Shown here piece by piece: positions 24,266 through 33,219 of a DNA stretch of 64,000 nt. Numbering within the stretch: position 1 is the stretch's first letter; each line of letters opens with the position of its first letter. Both the position numbers and the translations under genes were made by a program. The notes under the pieces were generated by a model that was given only the letters and a program-made list of their open reading frames with translations, had not been told where the DNA came from and did not search any database. The DNA comes from Spirochaetales bacterium (GTDB taxonomy: Bacteria > Spirochaetota > Spirochaetia > UBA9216): assembly GCA_016839055.1 (NCBI GenBank), contig JAEKNX010000010.1, positions 62,001-126,000 on the forward strand, in the 5' to 3' direction.

Positions 24266-24958
24266 ATGGAAACAGAAAAAGAGCTGACAATTGCAGATCT
24301 GAATGAAAAGTATCCCGCCGCGCTTGAGTATTTAACAGAAATATTTTTAATACATCGGGATTATGGACTCGTAAAAAATTCGGTCATTGCCAAACGGCTG
24401 GGTGTCTCGAAGCCGGCTGTGACCCAGGCAATGAAGCGGCTTAAAAAGTACAGCCTCATAGAACAGGATCTCTACGGCTCTATACTTCTGACCCCCGCAG
24501 GCCGGCGTGTGGCCGCCAAGGTACTCAAGAGACATTATCTGATAGAGCACCTTCTTATTCATCAGCTTGATTATCCCTGGGTAAAGTCCGACGAAGAAGC
24601 CGCGCGGATACAGGCAACTCTATCTGATGAATTTACCGATTATCTTTTCGAGTTTTTTAACAGACCTGATTTCTGTCCGCATGGAAATCCTTTTCCGGGC
24701 TCCGTGTCCGAAAAAAAAACTCTCTCTGCGCCGCGTCTTTCTTCCGCGGTGTCCGGAACAAGGGGCCTTATCGTGCGCATTACCGAAGAGGGCGAGGTAG
24801 CAGACGGACTTCTGCAGTTTTGCTATGAAAATCGGATGCAGCCCGGAGTTGAGTTTGTTATTCTTAAAACATCCGGAGATTTTGTGACAGTCCGGCTTGG
24901 AGAAATTAAGATTGACATCCCTTCAGGCATTGCCGATTTTATCTGTTTTACCGAATAG
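24266..24958 (+). CDS. DtxR/MntR-family regulator with an altered metal-binding helix
   Basis: A 230-residue regulator. The winged helix is LVKNSVIAKRLGVSKPAVTQAMKRLKKYSLIEQDLYGSILLTPAGRR. A dimerisation domain (KRHYLIEHLLIHQLDYPWVKSDEEAARIQATLSDEF ... FCPHGNPFPG) and a C-terminal FeoA/SH3-like domain follow. Compared with C. diphtheriae DtxR from memory, the site-one residues His79 and Glu83 are kept (RHYLIE). His98, Cys102, Glu105 and His106 are replaced by Asp, Ala, Gln and Ala. It probably controls feo through the palindrome at 21365, but its metal response may be unusual. It has no ribosome site and is separated from feoB by a terminator. Confidence 0.88.
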   Translation: METEKELTIADLNEKYPAALEYLTEIFLIHRDYGLVKNSVIAKRLGVSKPAVTQAMKRLKKYSLIEQDLYGSILLTPAGRRVAAKVLKRHYLIEHLLIHQLDYPWVKSDEEAARIQATLSDEFTDYLFEFFNRPDFCPHGNPFPGSVSEKKTLSAPRLSSAVSGTRGLIVRITEEGEVADGLLQFCYENRMQPGVEFVILKTSGDFVTVRLGEIKIDIPSGIADFICFTE

Positions 24959-25020
24959 AGTTAATTCTTATCTCATCAGCATGCCCTAATTTAACTAATA
25001 CGTTTTTTACTGAGGAACAT

Positions 25021-25049
25021 TTGCAATTGGATAGATTAAAATTTACAAT
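25021..25049 (+). promoter_or_regulatory. Promoter of the soluble PAS kinase gene
   Basis: TTGCAA (25021-25026), 17 bases, TACAAT (25044-25049), then eight bases to ATG 25058. There is no ribosome site, so a leaderless or near-leaderless message is expected. Confidence 0.5.
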
Positions 25050-25057
25050 TAAACAAG

Positions 25058-27490
25058 ATGCTATCTGAAAACTCTAATGAACAGGATTCAGAATACCTGC
25101 GAAAGCGGGTTTCTGAACTTGAGCAGCAAAATGAAATCTACAGAGAATCTCAAAGAAAACTGACACGTTTCAGGAAGGTTCTTAAATGCCTCCGTCTGAT
25201 TAACAGGCTCATTATAACAGAAAAAGATTCCGGCAGACTTATCCGGAAGACCTGTGAGTATCTGATAAAATACCGGAACTATTATAATGCCTGGATAATT
25301 CTATTCGGCGAGGACGGCAGATATGAGACTTCCGCAGAAGCCGGTCTTGGGGAAAAATTCCATTTGCTTCGGGCAAATCTTGAAAAAGGTGTTGTTACTG
25401 AATGCTGCCGCCTGGCCATCGATAGTCCGGCTGTGAATATTGTTGACAATACTGCTAACAGCTGCCCTTATTGTCCAAATAAAGACCTTCATGTAAACAA
25501 GGCGGCCATGACAGTCCGGCTTTCTTATGAGGGCCGGATATATGGAACTCTCACGGTCTCCATCCCTGTTGAATATGCCGGAGATGAGGAGGAAATTGAA
25601 ATAATTGCCGATACAGCGGCTGATTTAGGATTTGCTCTTCACACTCTCTGGGCTGAAGAAAAGACCCGTCTGTTTGACTACATAATAAAAACACTTCCTC
25701 AGACCTTTTCTTTTCTGTCTTTAGATTTTACCTATCTTGCGGTTAGCAATATTTATTCTAAATTATTCAATGCCCCTTTGGAGAACATTATCGGGCATAA
25801 GATCGCCGAATTTTTTGATGAAGAGACCTTTGAGGGTAAAATTCGGCCAATGCTGGAGCGGTGCGCGGCGGGTGAGACTGTTGCCTATGATTTGGAGTTG
25901 AATTTACAGACTTTCGGTACCCGCTGGATGCATATGTGCTACTACCCTTATATTAACGGCAGCGGTAGCTTAGGTGGAATTATCTCACATGGAATGGATA
26001 TTACTGAAAGGAAGGCTGCCGAAAGTGAGCTGCGCAAGTTTAAGACAATCAGTGATAATGCCCTTCACGGAACTGTTCTTGCCGATCTCCAGGGACGGCT
26101 TATCTACATAAATAACTATTTTGCGAACATTCACGGCTATACGCCTGAGGAGCTCATAGGAGAACATCTTGCAGTCTTTCACACTGATAATCAGCTTGCC
26201 GATGTCATAGAAATAAACCAAAGGCTTCTGATTGAGGGAAGTTATGAGATGGCTGAAGTATGGCATAAGCACAGGGATGGAACAGTCTTTCCAATGCTTA
26301 TGAGCGGCCTTGTTCTTGATGATGACCGGGGAGTGCCCGCGTTTACAGCCGCGACGACAATTGATATCACCGGTCTCAAGAAAATCGAGAAGCAGCTCAT
26401 CGAAAGTGAAAGTAAGTACCGTTATTTGGTTGAGACCGCCTCTGATATAATAAAACAGATCTCCGCAGACGGTATAATTACTGAGGTGAATGAATATACT
26501 TGCAGCCGCCTCGGACGCAGGAAAGAAGAGCTGGTCGGTCAGCCGATAACTGTCGTAGATCCGAATTATTCAGTTGCAGCCTTCAAAGATTTTTGGGCGG
26601 ATTTTCCCATTAACAAGCAGCGGGTTTTTGAAACAACCCATCAGGAAAAAGGCGGGAGTGTTTTTTCGGTGGAGGTTCACGCAAAAAAATACAAGGTTAA
26701 TGAAAGTACCTTTATCATGAGCGTTGCCAGGGATATCTCTGATCGAAATAGGGATAGAAAGAGGCTGGTTCTGGCCCTTGAACGCGCGGAAGAAGCCGAC
26801 AGGCTTAAGTCGGCATTCCTTGCTAATATGAGCCACGAGATACGCACTCCCCTAAACGGGGTTCTCGGTTTTGCATCGCTGATGAATGATCCGACAATAT
26901 CGCCGATAAAACAAGAACAGTATTATAATATCATTGTGAAAAGCGGAAAGCGTCTGCTAACGACTATCAATGACCTGATCGATATCTCGAGGATTGAGTC
27001 AGGCCTTGTTGAGGTTGATCTGTCCGATATCAGCATAAAGGAACTATTTGAAGATTTATATCAGTTCTTCTCTCCCGAAGTCGCGGATAAGAACCTCAGG
27101 TTTGAGCTTGAAATTCCTGAGGAGTGTGAAGATGCGGTAATAAACTCTGACAGGGATAAACTTTATGCTGTAATGATGAACCTGTTGAAAAATGCCGTAA
27201 AGTTCACAAAAGAGGGCAGCATCTTATTTGGATATCTCTGTCAACCGGACAGAATTGAGTTTTATGTTACGGATACCGGAAATGGTATTCCTAAAGATCA
27301 AATTGATGCGGTCTTTGATCGCTTCATCCAGGCTGATCTGAGTCTGACTAAACCTTTTGAGGGCTCAGGGCTAGGGCTTTCAATCAGCAGTGAATACGTG
27401 GAAATGCTCGGCGGAAAAATAAGCGTGGAGTCGTCGGAAGGAAGGGGCTCGAAGTTCTCTTTTTCACTCCCTAGTCGACTTGAGGATTAG
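25058..27490 (+). CDS. Soluble GAF/PAS sensor histidine kinase
   Basis: An 810-residue kinase without membrane helices. A short coiled coil (1-40) leads into a GAF-like domain (about 60-205), which holds a cysteine cluster CCRLAI ... CPYCPNKD that might bind metal or an Fe-S centre. Three PAS domains follow (about 205-320, 325-445, 450-565). The histidine box FLANMSHEIRTPLNGVLGF (His593) and a full ATPase domain (NLLKNAVKFT, VTDTGNGIPKDQ, GSGLGLSISSEYVEMLGG) end the protein. No receiver is attached and no response-regulator gene is adjacent, so the partner is unknown. The ligand is unknown; multiple PAS domains suggest cytoplasmic redox, oxygen or small-molecule sensing. Confidence 0.9.
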   Translation: MLSENSNEQDSEYLRKRVSELEQQNEIYRESQRKLTRFRKVLKCLRLINRLIITEKDSGRLIRKTCEYLIKYRNYYNAWIILFGEDGRYETSAEAGLGEKFHLLRANLEKGVVTECCRLAIDSPAVNIVDNTANSCPYCPNKDLHVNKAAMTVRLSYEGRIYGTLTVSIPVEYAGDEEEIEIIADTAADLGFALHTLWAEEKTRLFDYIIKTLPQTFSFLSLDFTYLAVSNIYSKLFNAPLENIIGHKIAEFFDEETFEGKIRPMLERCAAGETVAYDLELNLQTFGTRWMHMCYYPYINGSGSLGGIISHGMDITERKAAESELRKFKTISDNALHGTVLADLQGRLIYINNYFANIHGYTPEELIGEHLAVFHTDNQLADVIEINQRLLIEGSYEMAEVWHKHRDGTVFPMLMSGLVLDDDRGVPAFTAATTIDITGLKKIEKQLIESESKYRYLVETASDIIKQISADGIITEVNEYTCSRLGRRKEELVGQPITVVDPNYSVAAFKDFWADFPINKQRVFETTHQEKGGSVFSVEVHAKKYKVNESTFIMSVARDISDRNRDRKRLVLALERAEEADRLKSAFLANMSHEIRTPLNGVLGFASLMNDPTISPIKQEQYYNIIVKSGKRLLTTINDLIDISRIESGLVEVDLSDISIKELFEDLYQFFSPEVADKNLRFELEIPEECEDAVINSDRDKLYAVMMNLLKNAVKFTKEGSILFGYLCQPDRIEFYVTDTGNGIPKDQIDAVFDRFIQADLSLTKPFEGSGLGLSISSEYVEMLGGKISVESSEGRGSKFSFSLPSRLED

Positions 27491-27496
27491 TGGGCG

Positions 27497-27525
27497 TTGA
27501 AGAATGGATTAATAAGTGATATCCT
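27497..27525 (+). promoter_or_regulatory. Promoter of the thiol-redox operon
   Basis: TTGAAG (27497-27502), 17 bases, TATCCT (27520-27525), 31 bases before the GTG start. Confidence 0.4.
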
Positions 27526-27556
27526 TAAATAAAAGAGTAATTCAGGCAGGTGAGTT

Positions 27557-28060
27557 GTGAAGAGTAAAGGTTTTGTAGTTATAATAATTTTTTTATTAAT
27601 ATCGGCATCCGGTCCTCTGTTCGCAGTTGAAGTCGGAGAGAATGCGCCGGCTTTTGTCCTGACAGACATTGATAAAAACTATGTTTTCTCGAAAAAACTA
27701 TACGGCACAGGCTGGGTTCTGGTAGATTTTTATGCAACCTGGTGTGAAAACTGCAATGAAGAACTTCCCTATATTGAAGAACTATATGATGATTTTGCCG
27801 ACAGTGGTTTTCAGGCAATGCTGCTTGCCACCGATGATGAGGGGCATTCCGTTGTTAAGCCGTATTTCGCGTCGGCTCCGACTACACTCACTGTCCTGAT
27901 TGATAAATATAAGAAGGCGGTAGGATCATTCGGTGTTCAGGCCCTCCCTTCACTTTTTCTGGTTGATCCGGATGGGAAGATTGCGTTTAAATCAGTCGGA
28001 TACCATGAAGAGGATATTGTGAGTCTTCGGGCAATTCTCGCAGAAGCCTATAATGAATAA
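27557..28060 (+). CDS. TlpA/ResA-like exported thioredoxin
   Basis: A signal peptide (1-23, GPLFA) precedes a thioredoxin fold of the TlpA type: VGENAPAFVLTDIDKNYVFSKKLYGTGWVLVDFYATWCENCNEELPYIEELY. The redox pair is Cys63-Glu-Asn-Cys66, and the cis-proline loop is FGVQALPSLFLVDPDGKI. It would act in the periplasm as a thiol-disulfide reductase or oxidase. The GTG start is preceded by AGGTGAG. It overlaps the next gene by eight bases, so it belongs to a three-gene unit with a CcdA-type electron conduit. Confidence 0.92.
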   Translation: MKSKGFVVIIIFLLISASGPLFAVEVGENAPAFVLTDIDKNYVFSKKLYGTGWVLVDFYATWCENCNEELPYIEELYDDFADSGFQAMLLATDDEGHSVVKPYFASAPTTLTVLIDKYKKAVGSFGVQALPSLFLVDPDGKIAFKSVGYHEEDIVSLRAILAEAYNE

Positions 28061-28967
28061 GCGAGCCGCGGGAATGAGGACAGTCCTTGTCTCTGCCTTG
28101 CTGCTGCTTTTTCCAATAATAGGGCTCTCCGCCGATCCTGATCTGTCCATCTATTATACGGCTTCCCTGAACGGCAATCTCATCGGCTGTCAGTGTAGGG
28201 GGGTGCCAAAGGCCGGGCTCTCGACTACCGCCGCCTATCTGCGCAGCCTTGATCCCTCGCGGTCAATTCTCCTTGATCTGGGTGATTTCAGCGACGCCAG
28301 GGTTGATGAGCTCCTGTCTGGCAAGCTGCTGGAACTTTATAGCGACCTCGGATATTCCGCTTCGGCCCTGGGTGATCAGGAGCTCGGCTCCGGACTTGAT
28401 TATTTTAAAAAATCGGCAGAGGACTTCAACTTTCTCTGCAACAATATAAAGATTGAAGGGCGCAGTCTCAGTAATGGCCCGATGATCATCGAGAAGCAGA
28501 GAATTAAAATCGGAATAGCCGCCGTGATAGACCCGGCAGTGTTTTTTTTCTACCCAGATGATGTGAAAAGCAGGATAGAGATCTCCGATCCTGCTGAGGC
28601 CGCTTCCGAGGCGCTGGCAGAACTCAAGGCCGCCGGCAGCAGCTATAATATTTTGCTGTTTCACGGCCATGCAGAGGAAGCCCGGGCTGTTTTCGACACT
28701 GAAACAGGCTGGGATGCAGTCCTTTTTGCCCATGATCAGATGCTGTTTGATGAAAAGACTGATAACCGTATCTTTGCCTCCCCAGGCGAAGAAGGCAACC
28801 GCGTGGGACGGCTCGACCTTTTTTTTCGGTTCAGGAAACTCAGCAAAGCCGAGAACAGTATGAGATACTTCAAGTATGAGGCGGATCCTGAAGACCCAGA
28901 AGTTCTTCAAGTATTCGAGGATTATAAAAAGGAACTGATAGAAAACCTTAAGAATGGAAAAAAATAA
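28053..28967 (+). CDS. Exported metallophosphoesterase/5'-nucleotidase-like protein with a CxC motif
   Basis: A signal peptide (about 1-27) leads a 304-residue protein whose motif order follows the UshA/5'-nucleotidase phosphoesterase domain. YTASLNGNLIGCQC stands where HTNDLHG is usual, then LLDLGDFSD, GYSASALGDQEL (for GNHE), LCNNI, ILLFHGHAEE and DAVLFAHDQ. Several metal ligands are changed (His to Ser/Asn in the first motif, Asn-His to Asp-Gln), so hydrolysis is doubtful. Cys46-x-Cys48 follows strand one, as in CGC-type relatives found beside cytochrome genes. It may handle sulphur or metal rather than nucleotides. It is coupled to neighbours on both sides (8- and 14-base overlaps). Confidence 0.65.
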   Translation: MNKRAAGMRTVLVSALLLLFPIIGLSADPDLSIYYTASLNGNLIGCQCRGVPKAGLSTTAAYLRSLDPSRSILLDLGDFSDARVDELLSGKLLELYSDLGYSASALGDQELGSGLDYFKKSAEDFNFLCNNIKIEGRSLSNGPMIIEKQRIKIGIAAVIDPAVFFFYPDDVKSRIEISDPAEAASEALAELKAAGSSYNILLFHGHAEEARAVFDTETGWDAVLFAHDQMLFDEKTDNRIFASPGEEGNRVGRLDLFFRFRKLSKAENSMRYFKYEADPEDPEVLQVFEDYKKELIENLKNGKK

Positions 28968-30387
28968 ACGGGTCCTTGTCTTATCTATATTTATTCTGAT
29001 ATCGGCCGCTGTCTCCGGATTTGCCGACGGCGGGCTTGAGCTTAGTATTACAGAATGGGATACCGGCCTGCTCGAAGCAGGTGTGATCCCCGAGCAGGCG
29101 GTTGAGATAACAAATAACACCGAAAACGCCGTCGAGATAAACCTTATAAGCACATGCAGCTGTTTGACCACTTCGGCGGATCTTCTCTCCATCGCGTCCG
29201 GGGATAGCGGAACTTTCACGCTTTTTTTCGACAGCTCCGATGATGAGGGTGATTTCGAAAAGATTCTGATAATCCAGACCGACTCCGATGAAATGCCGAA
29301 AGGCTTTTTTCTTGTAAGGGGGAGTGTCGATGTACCGGAAAAATCGGCCGAACAAGCCAGGGGCAGTGAAGGCTCCGCGAACATTCCTGCCGGCAGCGGG
29401 CTTGAGTATTACTATACGCCCGGATGCAAGAGCTGCAATGAGTTTTTGAGAAAGGCAGAAATTGCTATAGAAAAATTTGATATCACGGAACCTCAATATT
29501 ATGAGCAGCTCCAGAGACTGCTCTCCGATCGCGGAGCTTCACTTAGAGAAGTACCCGTGATGGTTACTTCTGATTCGATCTTTCAGGGAGAGATGGAGAT
29601 TCGTGAAGCTTATGAGGCCCTCCTTGAGGGCCGGAGTATCAGGGAGGCTGTTAATTCAGGAACGCCAAAGCCGGGCGGGATATCGCTTTCCGTACTGCCT
29701 GTAATGGTCGCCGGCCTCCTTGACGGGATTAATCCCTGCGCGTTTACGACCCTGATTTTTCTTTTAAGCGCGCTTGCAGTCGCCGGCCGCAGCCGCCGTG
29801 AGACCCTTATTATCGGACTCTTTTTCACTGTCTCGGTTTTTATAACCTATTATCTTATAGGACTCGGGTTTTTTAAGATAATCAGGATTGCTGATTCCTT
29901 CGAGCTTGTAAGCAGGATTATCAGATGGGTTCTTTTTTCTGTCCTGATTCTTTTCGCGGTCTTAAGTTTCTATGACTATACAAAGATCCGCGCCGGTAAG
30001 GCGAAAGATATTCTTTTGCAGCTGCCCGGCAGCGTGAAGCGCAGGCTGCACTCATCAATCCGGACATATTCCAAGTCCGCCGCCCTTGCCGGGTCTTCAG
30101 TTGTCATGGGAATCCTCATCTCCATCTTCGAGCTTGGTTGTACCGGGCAGATTTATTTCCCGACTATAGCCTACATCATTCAGACTGATGAGGCCTCCTC
30201 GGGTTATCTGTACCTGGCCTTATACAACCTTGCTTTTATCCTGCCGCTTGCGGCCGTCTTCGTCATCGTTTTCTTCGGGGTTACATCAAAAAAGATTACA
30301 AAAATGTTTCAGACCAATCTCGGCATAATAAAGATTCTGACTGGTCTACTGTTTCTCGGTTTCGCCGCTCTTATGCTGCTCCTATAG
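28954..30387 (+). CDS. DUF1573-glutaredoxin-CcdA three-part fusion
   Basis: A 477-residue membrane protein. The signal sequence (1-24) is followed by a DUF1573/ASH-like immunoglobulin domain (28-125) with Cys68-Ser-Cys70. A glutaredoxin-like domain follows (150-225) with YTPGC158KSC161NEF and cis-Pro EVPVMV. A CcdA/DsbD-type six-helix conduit (245-477) has its two conserved cysteines in LDGINPC262AFTTLIF and IFELGC396TGQIYFP. CcdA proteins carry electrons from cytoplasmic thioredoxin across the membrane. Here the acceptor domains appear built in, and the TlpA protein of the same operon is a likely further acceptor. Domain order is seen; electron flow is inferred. Confidence 0.85.
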   Translation: MEKNKRVLVLSIFILISAAVSGFADGGLELSITEWDTGLLEAGVIPEQAVEITNNTENAVEINLISTCSCLTTSADLLSIASGDSGTFTLFFDSSDDEGDFEKILIIQTDSDEMPKGFFLVRGSVDVPEKSAEQARGSEGSANIPAGSGLEYYYTPGCKSCNEFLRKAEIAIEKFDITEPQYYEQLQRLLSDRGASLREVPVMVTSDSIFQGEMEIREAYEALLEGRSIREAVNSGTPKPGGISLSVLPVMVAGLLDGINPCAFTTLIFLLSALAVAGRSRRETLIIGLFFTVSVFITYYLIGLGFFKIIRIADSFELVSRIIRWVLFSVLILFAVLSFYDYTKIRAGKAKDILLQLPGSVKRRLHSSIRTYSKSAALAGSSVVMGILISIFELGCTGQIYFPTIAYIIQTDEASSGYLYLALYNLAFILPLAAVFVIVFFGVTSKKITKMFQTNLGIIKILTGLLFLGFAALMLLL

Positions 30388-30401
30388 TAAGGCAGGACCT
30401 C

Positions 30402-30430
30402 TTGAAAATAAAGAACTATTGACATATCTT
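30402..30430 (+). promoter_or_regulatory. Promoter of the MFS gene
   Basis: TTGAAA (30402-30407), 17 bases, TATCTT (30425-30430), then eight bases to ATG 30439. Leaderless geometry; no ribosome site is present. Confidence 0.45.
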
Positions 30431-30438
30431 AGCTCGAT

Positions 30439-31602
30439 ATGAAAGCCAAACTACTAGGCCATAGCGCCAATGATCTATTCTGGTTTATTCTTCCGCTTGT
30501 TCTGCCATCTCTTCTGGTACGCTATAGTCTCAGCTATGCAGAGGCGGGTGGAATTCTTACCATATATCTGCTTGTGTTAGCGATGTTCTCCTTCATGATG
30601 GGAAAGCTCTCCGACAGGTTTTCACGAAAGAAGATCCTCAGTTTGGGTTTTTTTCTTGCGGCCCTGGGGCTTATTGCCTCGGGCTTTGCTCCGGGTCTTT
30701 CTGTATTTCTGGTGCTGATCTCTATTACGGCGGTGGGAGTCAGTACTTTTCATCCGGTTATGTATGCCGTGATCCATGATACTTATTCTGAGAATAGGAG
30801 CAGGATGATGGGGCTCTATGAATGCTTCGGGACGGGCGCTATCTTTGTCATGTTTCTCGTGAACGGCTATCTTCTTGAATCGATAGGAGTGCGAGGAGTT
30901 CTGATTCTGACAGCCGTCCCGGCCCTTATTATGGGCTTTGTCTACGTTTTTTCAGATTCGATTTCTAATGACAGAGCCGACCTTCCGAGCCCAGACCCTA
31001 CAGGGGTTTCCGGCAGAGGCCGGGTTCTCAGGTTCATGCTTTTTCTTTTCAGTGTTATTCTGAGGGTTTTTAGTGTGACGGCGGTGCTAAACTTTCTTCC
31101 TATTATTTTTGTAGACTTCTTCGGACTTGACCCAGGAGGGGCCGCGTATTCGACGGCCTTCTTTTTCGCAGGCGGAATAGCCGGTTCTCTTGTGTTTGGA
31201 AGTCTTTCCGCCAGATATAATTCTTTCGGTATAATCCTTGCCGGTTCAGTCTTTATCGGCGGCGCGATGTTTGTGCTTTCAGCCTCTTTACCCGTCTGGA
31301 TATATTTAATAATAATAGCTCTTTTTGGAGGTTTTGCTTCAGGCTGCGTAATAAATCAGAACCTGCTGATGGGAAGACTCGGCGGATCACTTGGCAAGGG
31401 AGAAGTTTTTGGAATCCTGATGGGGGTAATGACGGTGACATCAGCCTTCAGTCCGGCGGTTTTCGGGACGGTTATTGATACGATAGGATACCAATCCGCC
31501 CTCAGACTCTTTGTTCTGCCCCTGATTCTCAGTTCTGCAATTCTCATCTACCTTCTCAGGACAGATAAGACAAGAGCAGGAATGGTCGAAACATCAACCT
31601 GA
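30439..31602 (+). CDS. MFS transporter, Fsr (fosmidomycin resistance)-like
   Basis: A 387-residue twelve-helix carrier. The opening LLGHSANDLFWFILPLVLPSLLVRYSLSYAEAGGIL and the GVSTFHPVMYAVIHD segment resemble the Fsr branch of the major facilitator superfamily, which starts H.xND.......P.L....LSY.qaG and has GS.FHP. The conserved cytoplasmic loop after helix 2 is GKLSDRFSRKKIL. The substrate is unknown. It lies 51 bases after the thiol-redox operon and has its own promoter, so it is probably a separate unit. Confidence 0.85.
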   Translation: MKAKLLGHSANDLFWFILPLVLPSLLVRYSLSYAEAGGILTIYLLVLAMFSFMMGKLSDRFSRKKILSLGFFLAALGLIASGFAPGLSVFLVLISITAVGVSTFHPVMYAVIHDTYSENRSRMMGLYECFGTGAIFVMFLVNGYLLESIGVRGVLILTAVPALIMGFVYVFSDSISNDRADLPSPDPTGVSGRGRVLRFMLFLFSVILRVFSVTAVLNFLPIIFVDFFGLDPGGAAYSTAFFFAGGIAGSLVFGSLSARYNSFGIILAGSVFIGGAMFVLSASLPVWIYLIIIALFGGFASGCVINQNLLMGRLGGSLGKGEVFGILMGVMTVTSAFSPAVFGTVIDTIGYQSALRLFVLPLILSSAILIYLLRTDKTRAGMVETST

Positions 31603-31812
31603 TTAAACCGGCTGCCGCGTTTAGAGTTTTTTATATTGAATTTTCTCTTTATAATGCTTTTGCATGAAGATGATTAAATATATACTATACAACAATTTAC
31701 AGAGACAGCATTTTTATCTATTGAAGCTCTTTTAATAAATCTCGATTTTTGAAAGACCCTCTCTTTATTATCCCGGATTTTTTCGTTATATTTAAATCTT
31801 CAAGGGGGAGGT

Positions 31813-33219
31813 ATGAAGCTTAAAATCGCAGCAGCGGTCCCGGTTTTGCCAGCAGTTATAATTAGTTTATTATTTTCCGGATGTGTAACTCCGTTCAAAG
31901 GCGGCCCAGGTGAGGGCGATCCTGAAAAAGGCGCTATTGGAATTGTGGAACGTCCCGAGGAAAATACTTATAGTAATATAGAAAAACTCATTGCGGACGG
32001 CGATCAGGATTCAGCAGTTAAGGAATTTGAAAAAATTAATAATGATGACTCTGAAACAGTATTGGCCTATGCCGGGCTCCTTATGTCAGCCGGTGAGTAT
32101 CAGAGGGCTACTGACCAACTTATCGGCCTTCTCGAGCGCGAACCCTATAATGCCGATGCATATTTTAACCTCGCCCTCGTGATGGGGCTTCAGGATCTAT
32201 CTGATGAGCAGATTGAGTTTCTCGAAAAATCAATTGCCATTGATCCGCACCACTCAGGAGCGTTGTCAATCAGAGGCAGCATCTATCTGTCCGATTCAAA
32301 GCTAAAGAAAGCCTCCGAGTATTTCGAGCGCGCGCTTGACTCTGATCCGGATAATATAATTGCGCTTACCGGCTACGGCTCCGCCCTGATTCGTCAGGAG
32401 GAATACGAGAGGGCCGAAGTCTACCTTGATCGCGCTGTAGAGCTTGATCCGGCTAATCCCTTTACCTATCTTGATCGCAGCGGCGTCCGGGCGGCAAATG
32501 ACGACATGCAGGGAGCCGAGGAAGACCTTTCATCGGCAATCGAGCTTGAACCTGATTATTTCTGGCATTATATTGACCGTGGACGGCTCCGTATTCGGGA
32601 CAGAGGCGACAGGACAGGCGCTCTGGAAGATTTCAACAGGGCTATTGAGCTGAATCCCGAAAATTTTTATCCCTATGTATTCCGTGGAGGAATATATGAT
32701 GAGATGAAAGAGCTGGAAAAGGCTTCTGAAGATTATAAGAAAGTCATTGAGATGAAGCCCGATTACTACTTTACGTATTCGGCGCTCGGGATTGTCCAGT
32801 TTATGCTTGGAGAGTGGGACGCCAGCCGGAAATCATTTGAAAAGGCGTTTAAATATGAACCGAAGGAGTTTGCCTTTCTTGCGATGGCTGCCGTAGCCGA
32901 GATGAAGAAAGGGGACGCCGCCGCAACGAAAAAGTATTGCAGTAAGGCTATTGATAAAATTCCGGCCGGCAATATTTACGCGCATATCCTGAGATCCTTT
33001 AAGGAGAGCGGATATGATGCCTACGTTCTCCGGCTGATCCAGGAGGAGAAAGATAAAATAGTACAGAAGAGGCTTTTATTTTATATTGCCGAACTATACC
33101 ATGAAAATGGAATGGAAACCGCGGCCTACAGTTATTTCGCGCTGGTTAGAGACGCCAGTGATTACGGTCTGTGGGAGAGCCGAATATCGGCCTTTGAACT
33201 TGAAAACCATTATGAATAA
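31813..33219 (+). CDS. TPR-repeat lipoprotein
   Basis: The lipobox LLFSGC (Cys24) marks an envelope lipoprotein. It is followed by about ten tetratricopeptide repeats (for example AYAGLLMSAGEYQRATDQLIGLLEREPYNADAYFNLALVMGL; ALTGYGSALIRQEEYERAEVYLDRAVELDPANPFTYLDR). TPR lipoproteins act as scaffolds, in outer-membrane assembly (BamD-like) or in peptidoglycan and secretion complexes; no specific role is indicated. AAGGGGGAGG fixes the start. The 210 bases upstream are AT-rich without a gene. The stop codon overlaps the ribosome site of the TraB-family gene, so the two are translationally coupled. Confidence 0.88.
   Translation: MKLKIAAAVPVLPAVIISLLFSGCVTPFKGGPGEGDPEKGAIGIVERPEENTYSNIEKLIADGDQDSAVKEFEKINNDDSETVLAYAGLLMSAGEYQRATDQLIGLLEREPYNADAYFNLALVMGLQDLSDEQIEFLEKSIAIDPHHSGALSIRGSIYLSDSKLKKASEYFERALDSDPDNIIALTGYGSALIRQEEYERAEVYLDRAVELDPANPFTYLDRSGVRAANDDMQGAEEDLSSAIELEPDYFWHYIDRGRLRIRDRGDRTGALEDFNRAIELNPENFYPYVFRGGIYDEMKELEKASEDYKKVIEMKPDYYFTYSALGIVQFMLGEWDASRKSFEKAFKYEPKEFAFLAMAAVAEMKKGDAAATKKYCSKAIDKIPAGNIYAHILRSFKESGYDAYVLRLIQEEKDKIVQKRLLFYIAELYHENGMETAAYSYFALVRDASDYGLWESRISAFELENHYE

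Noticed and set aside
28053-28967. Calling the protein a functional 5'-nucleotidase
   Set aside because: First-motif His and the GNHE Asn-His are replaced, so catalysis is doubtful.
28263-29384. A 373-codon antisense frame across the redox operon
   Set aside because: It lies opposite two genes with clear domains, is rich in Ser/Ile and Phe without any motif, and has no ribosome site.
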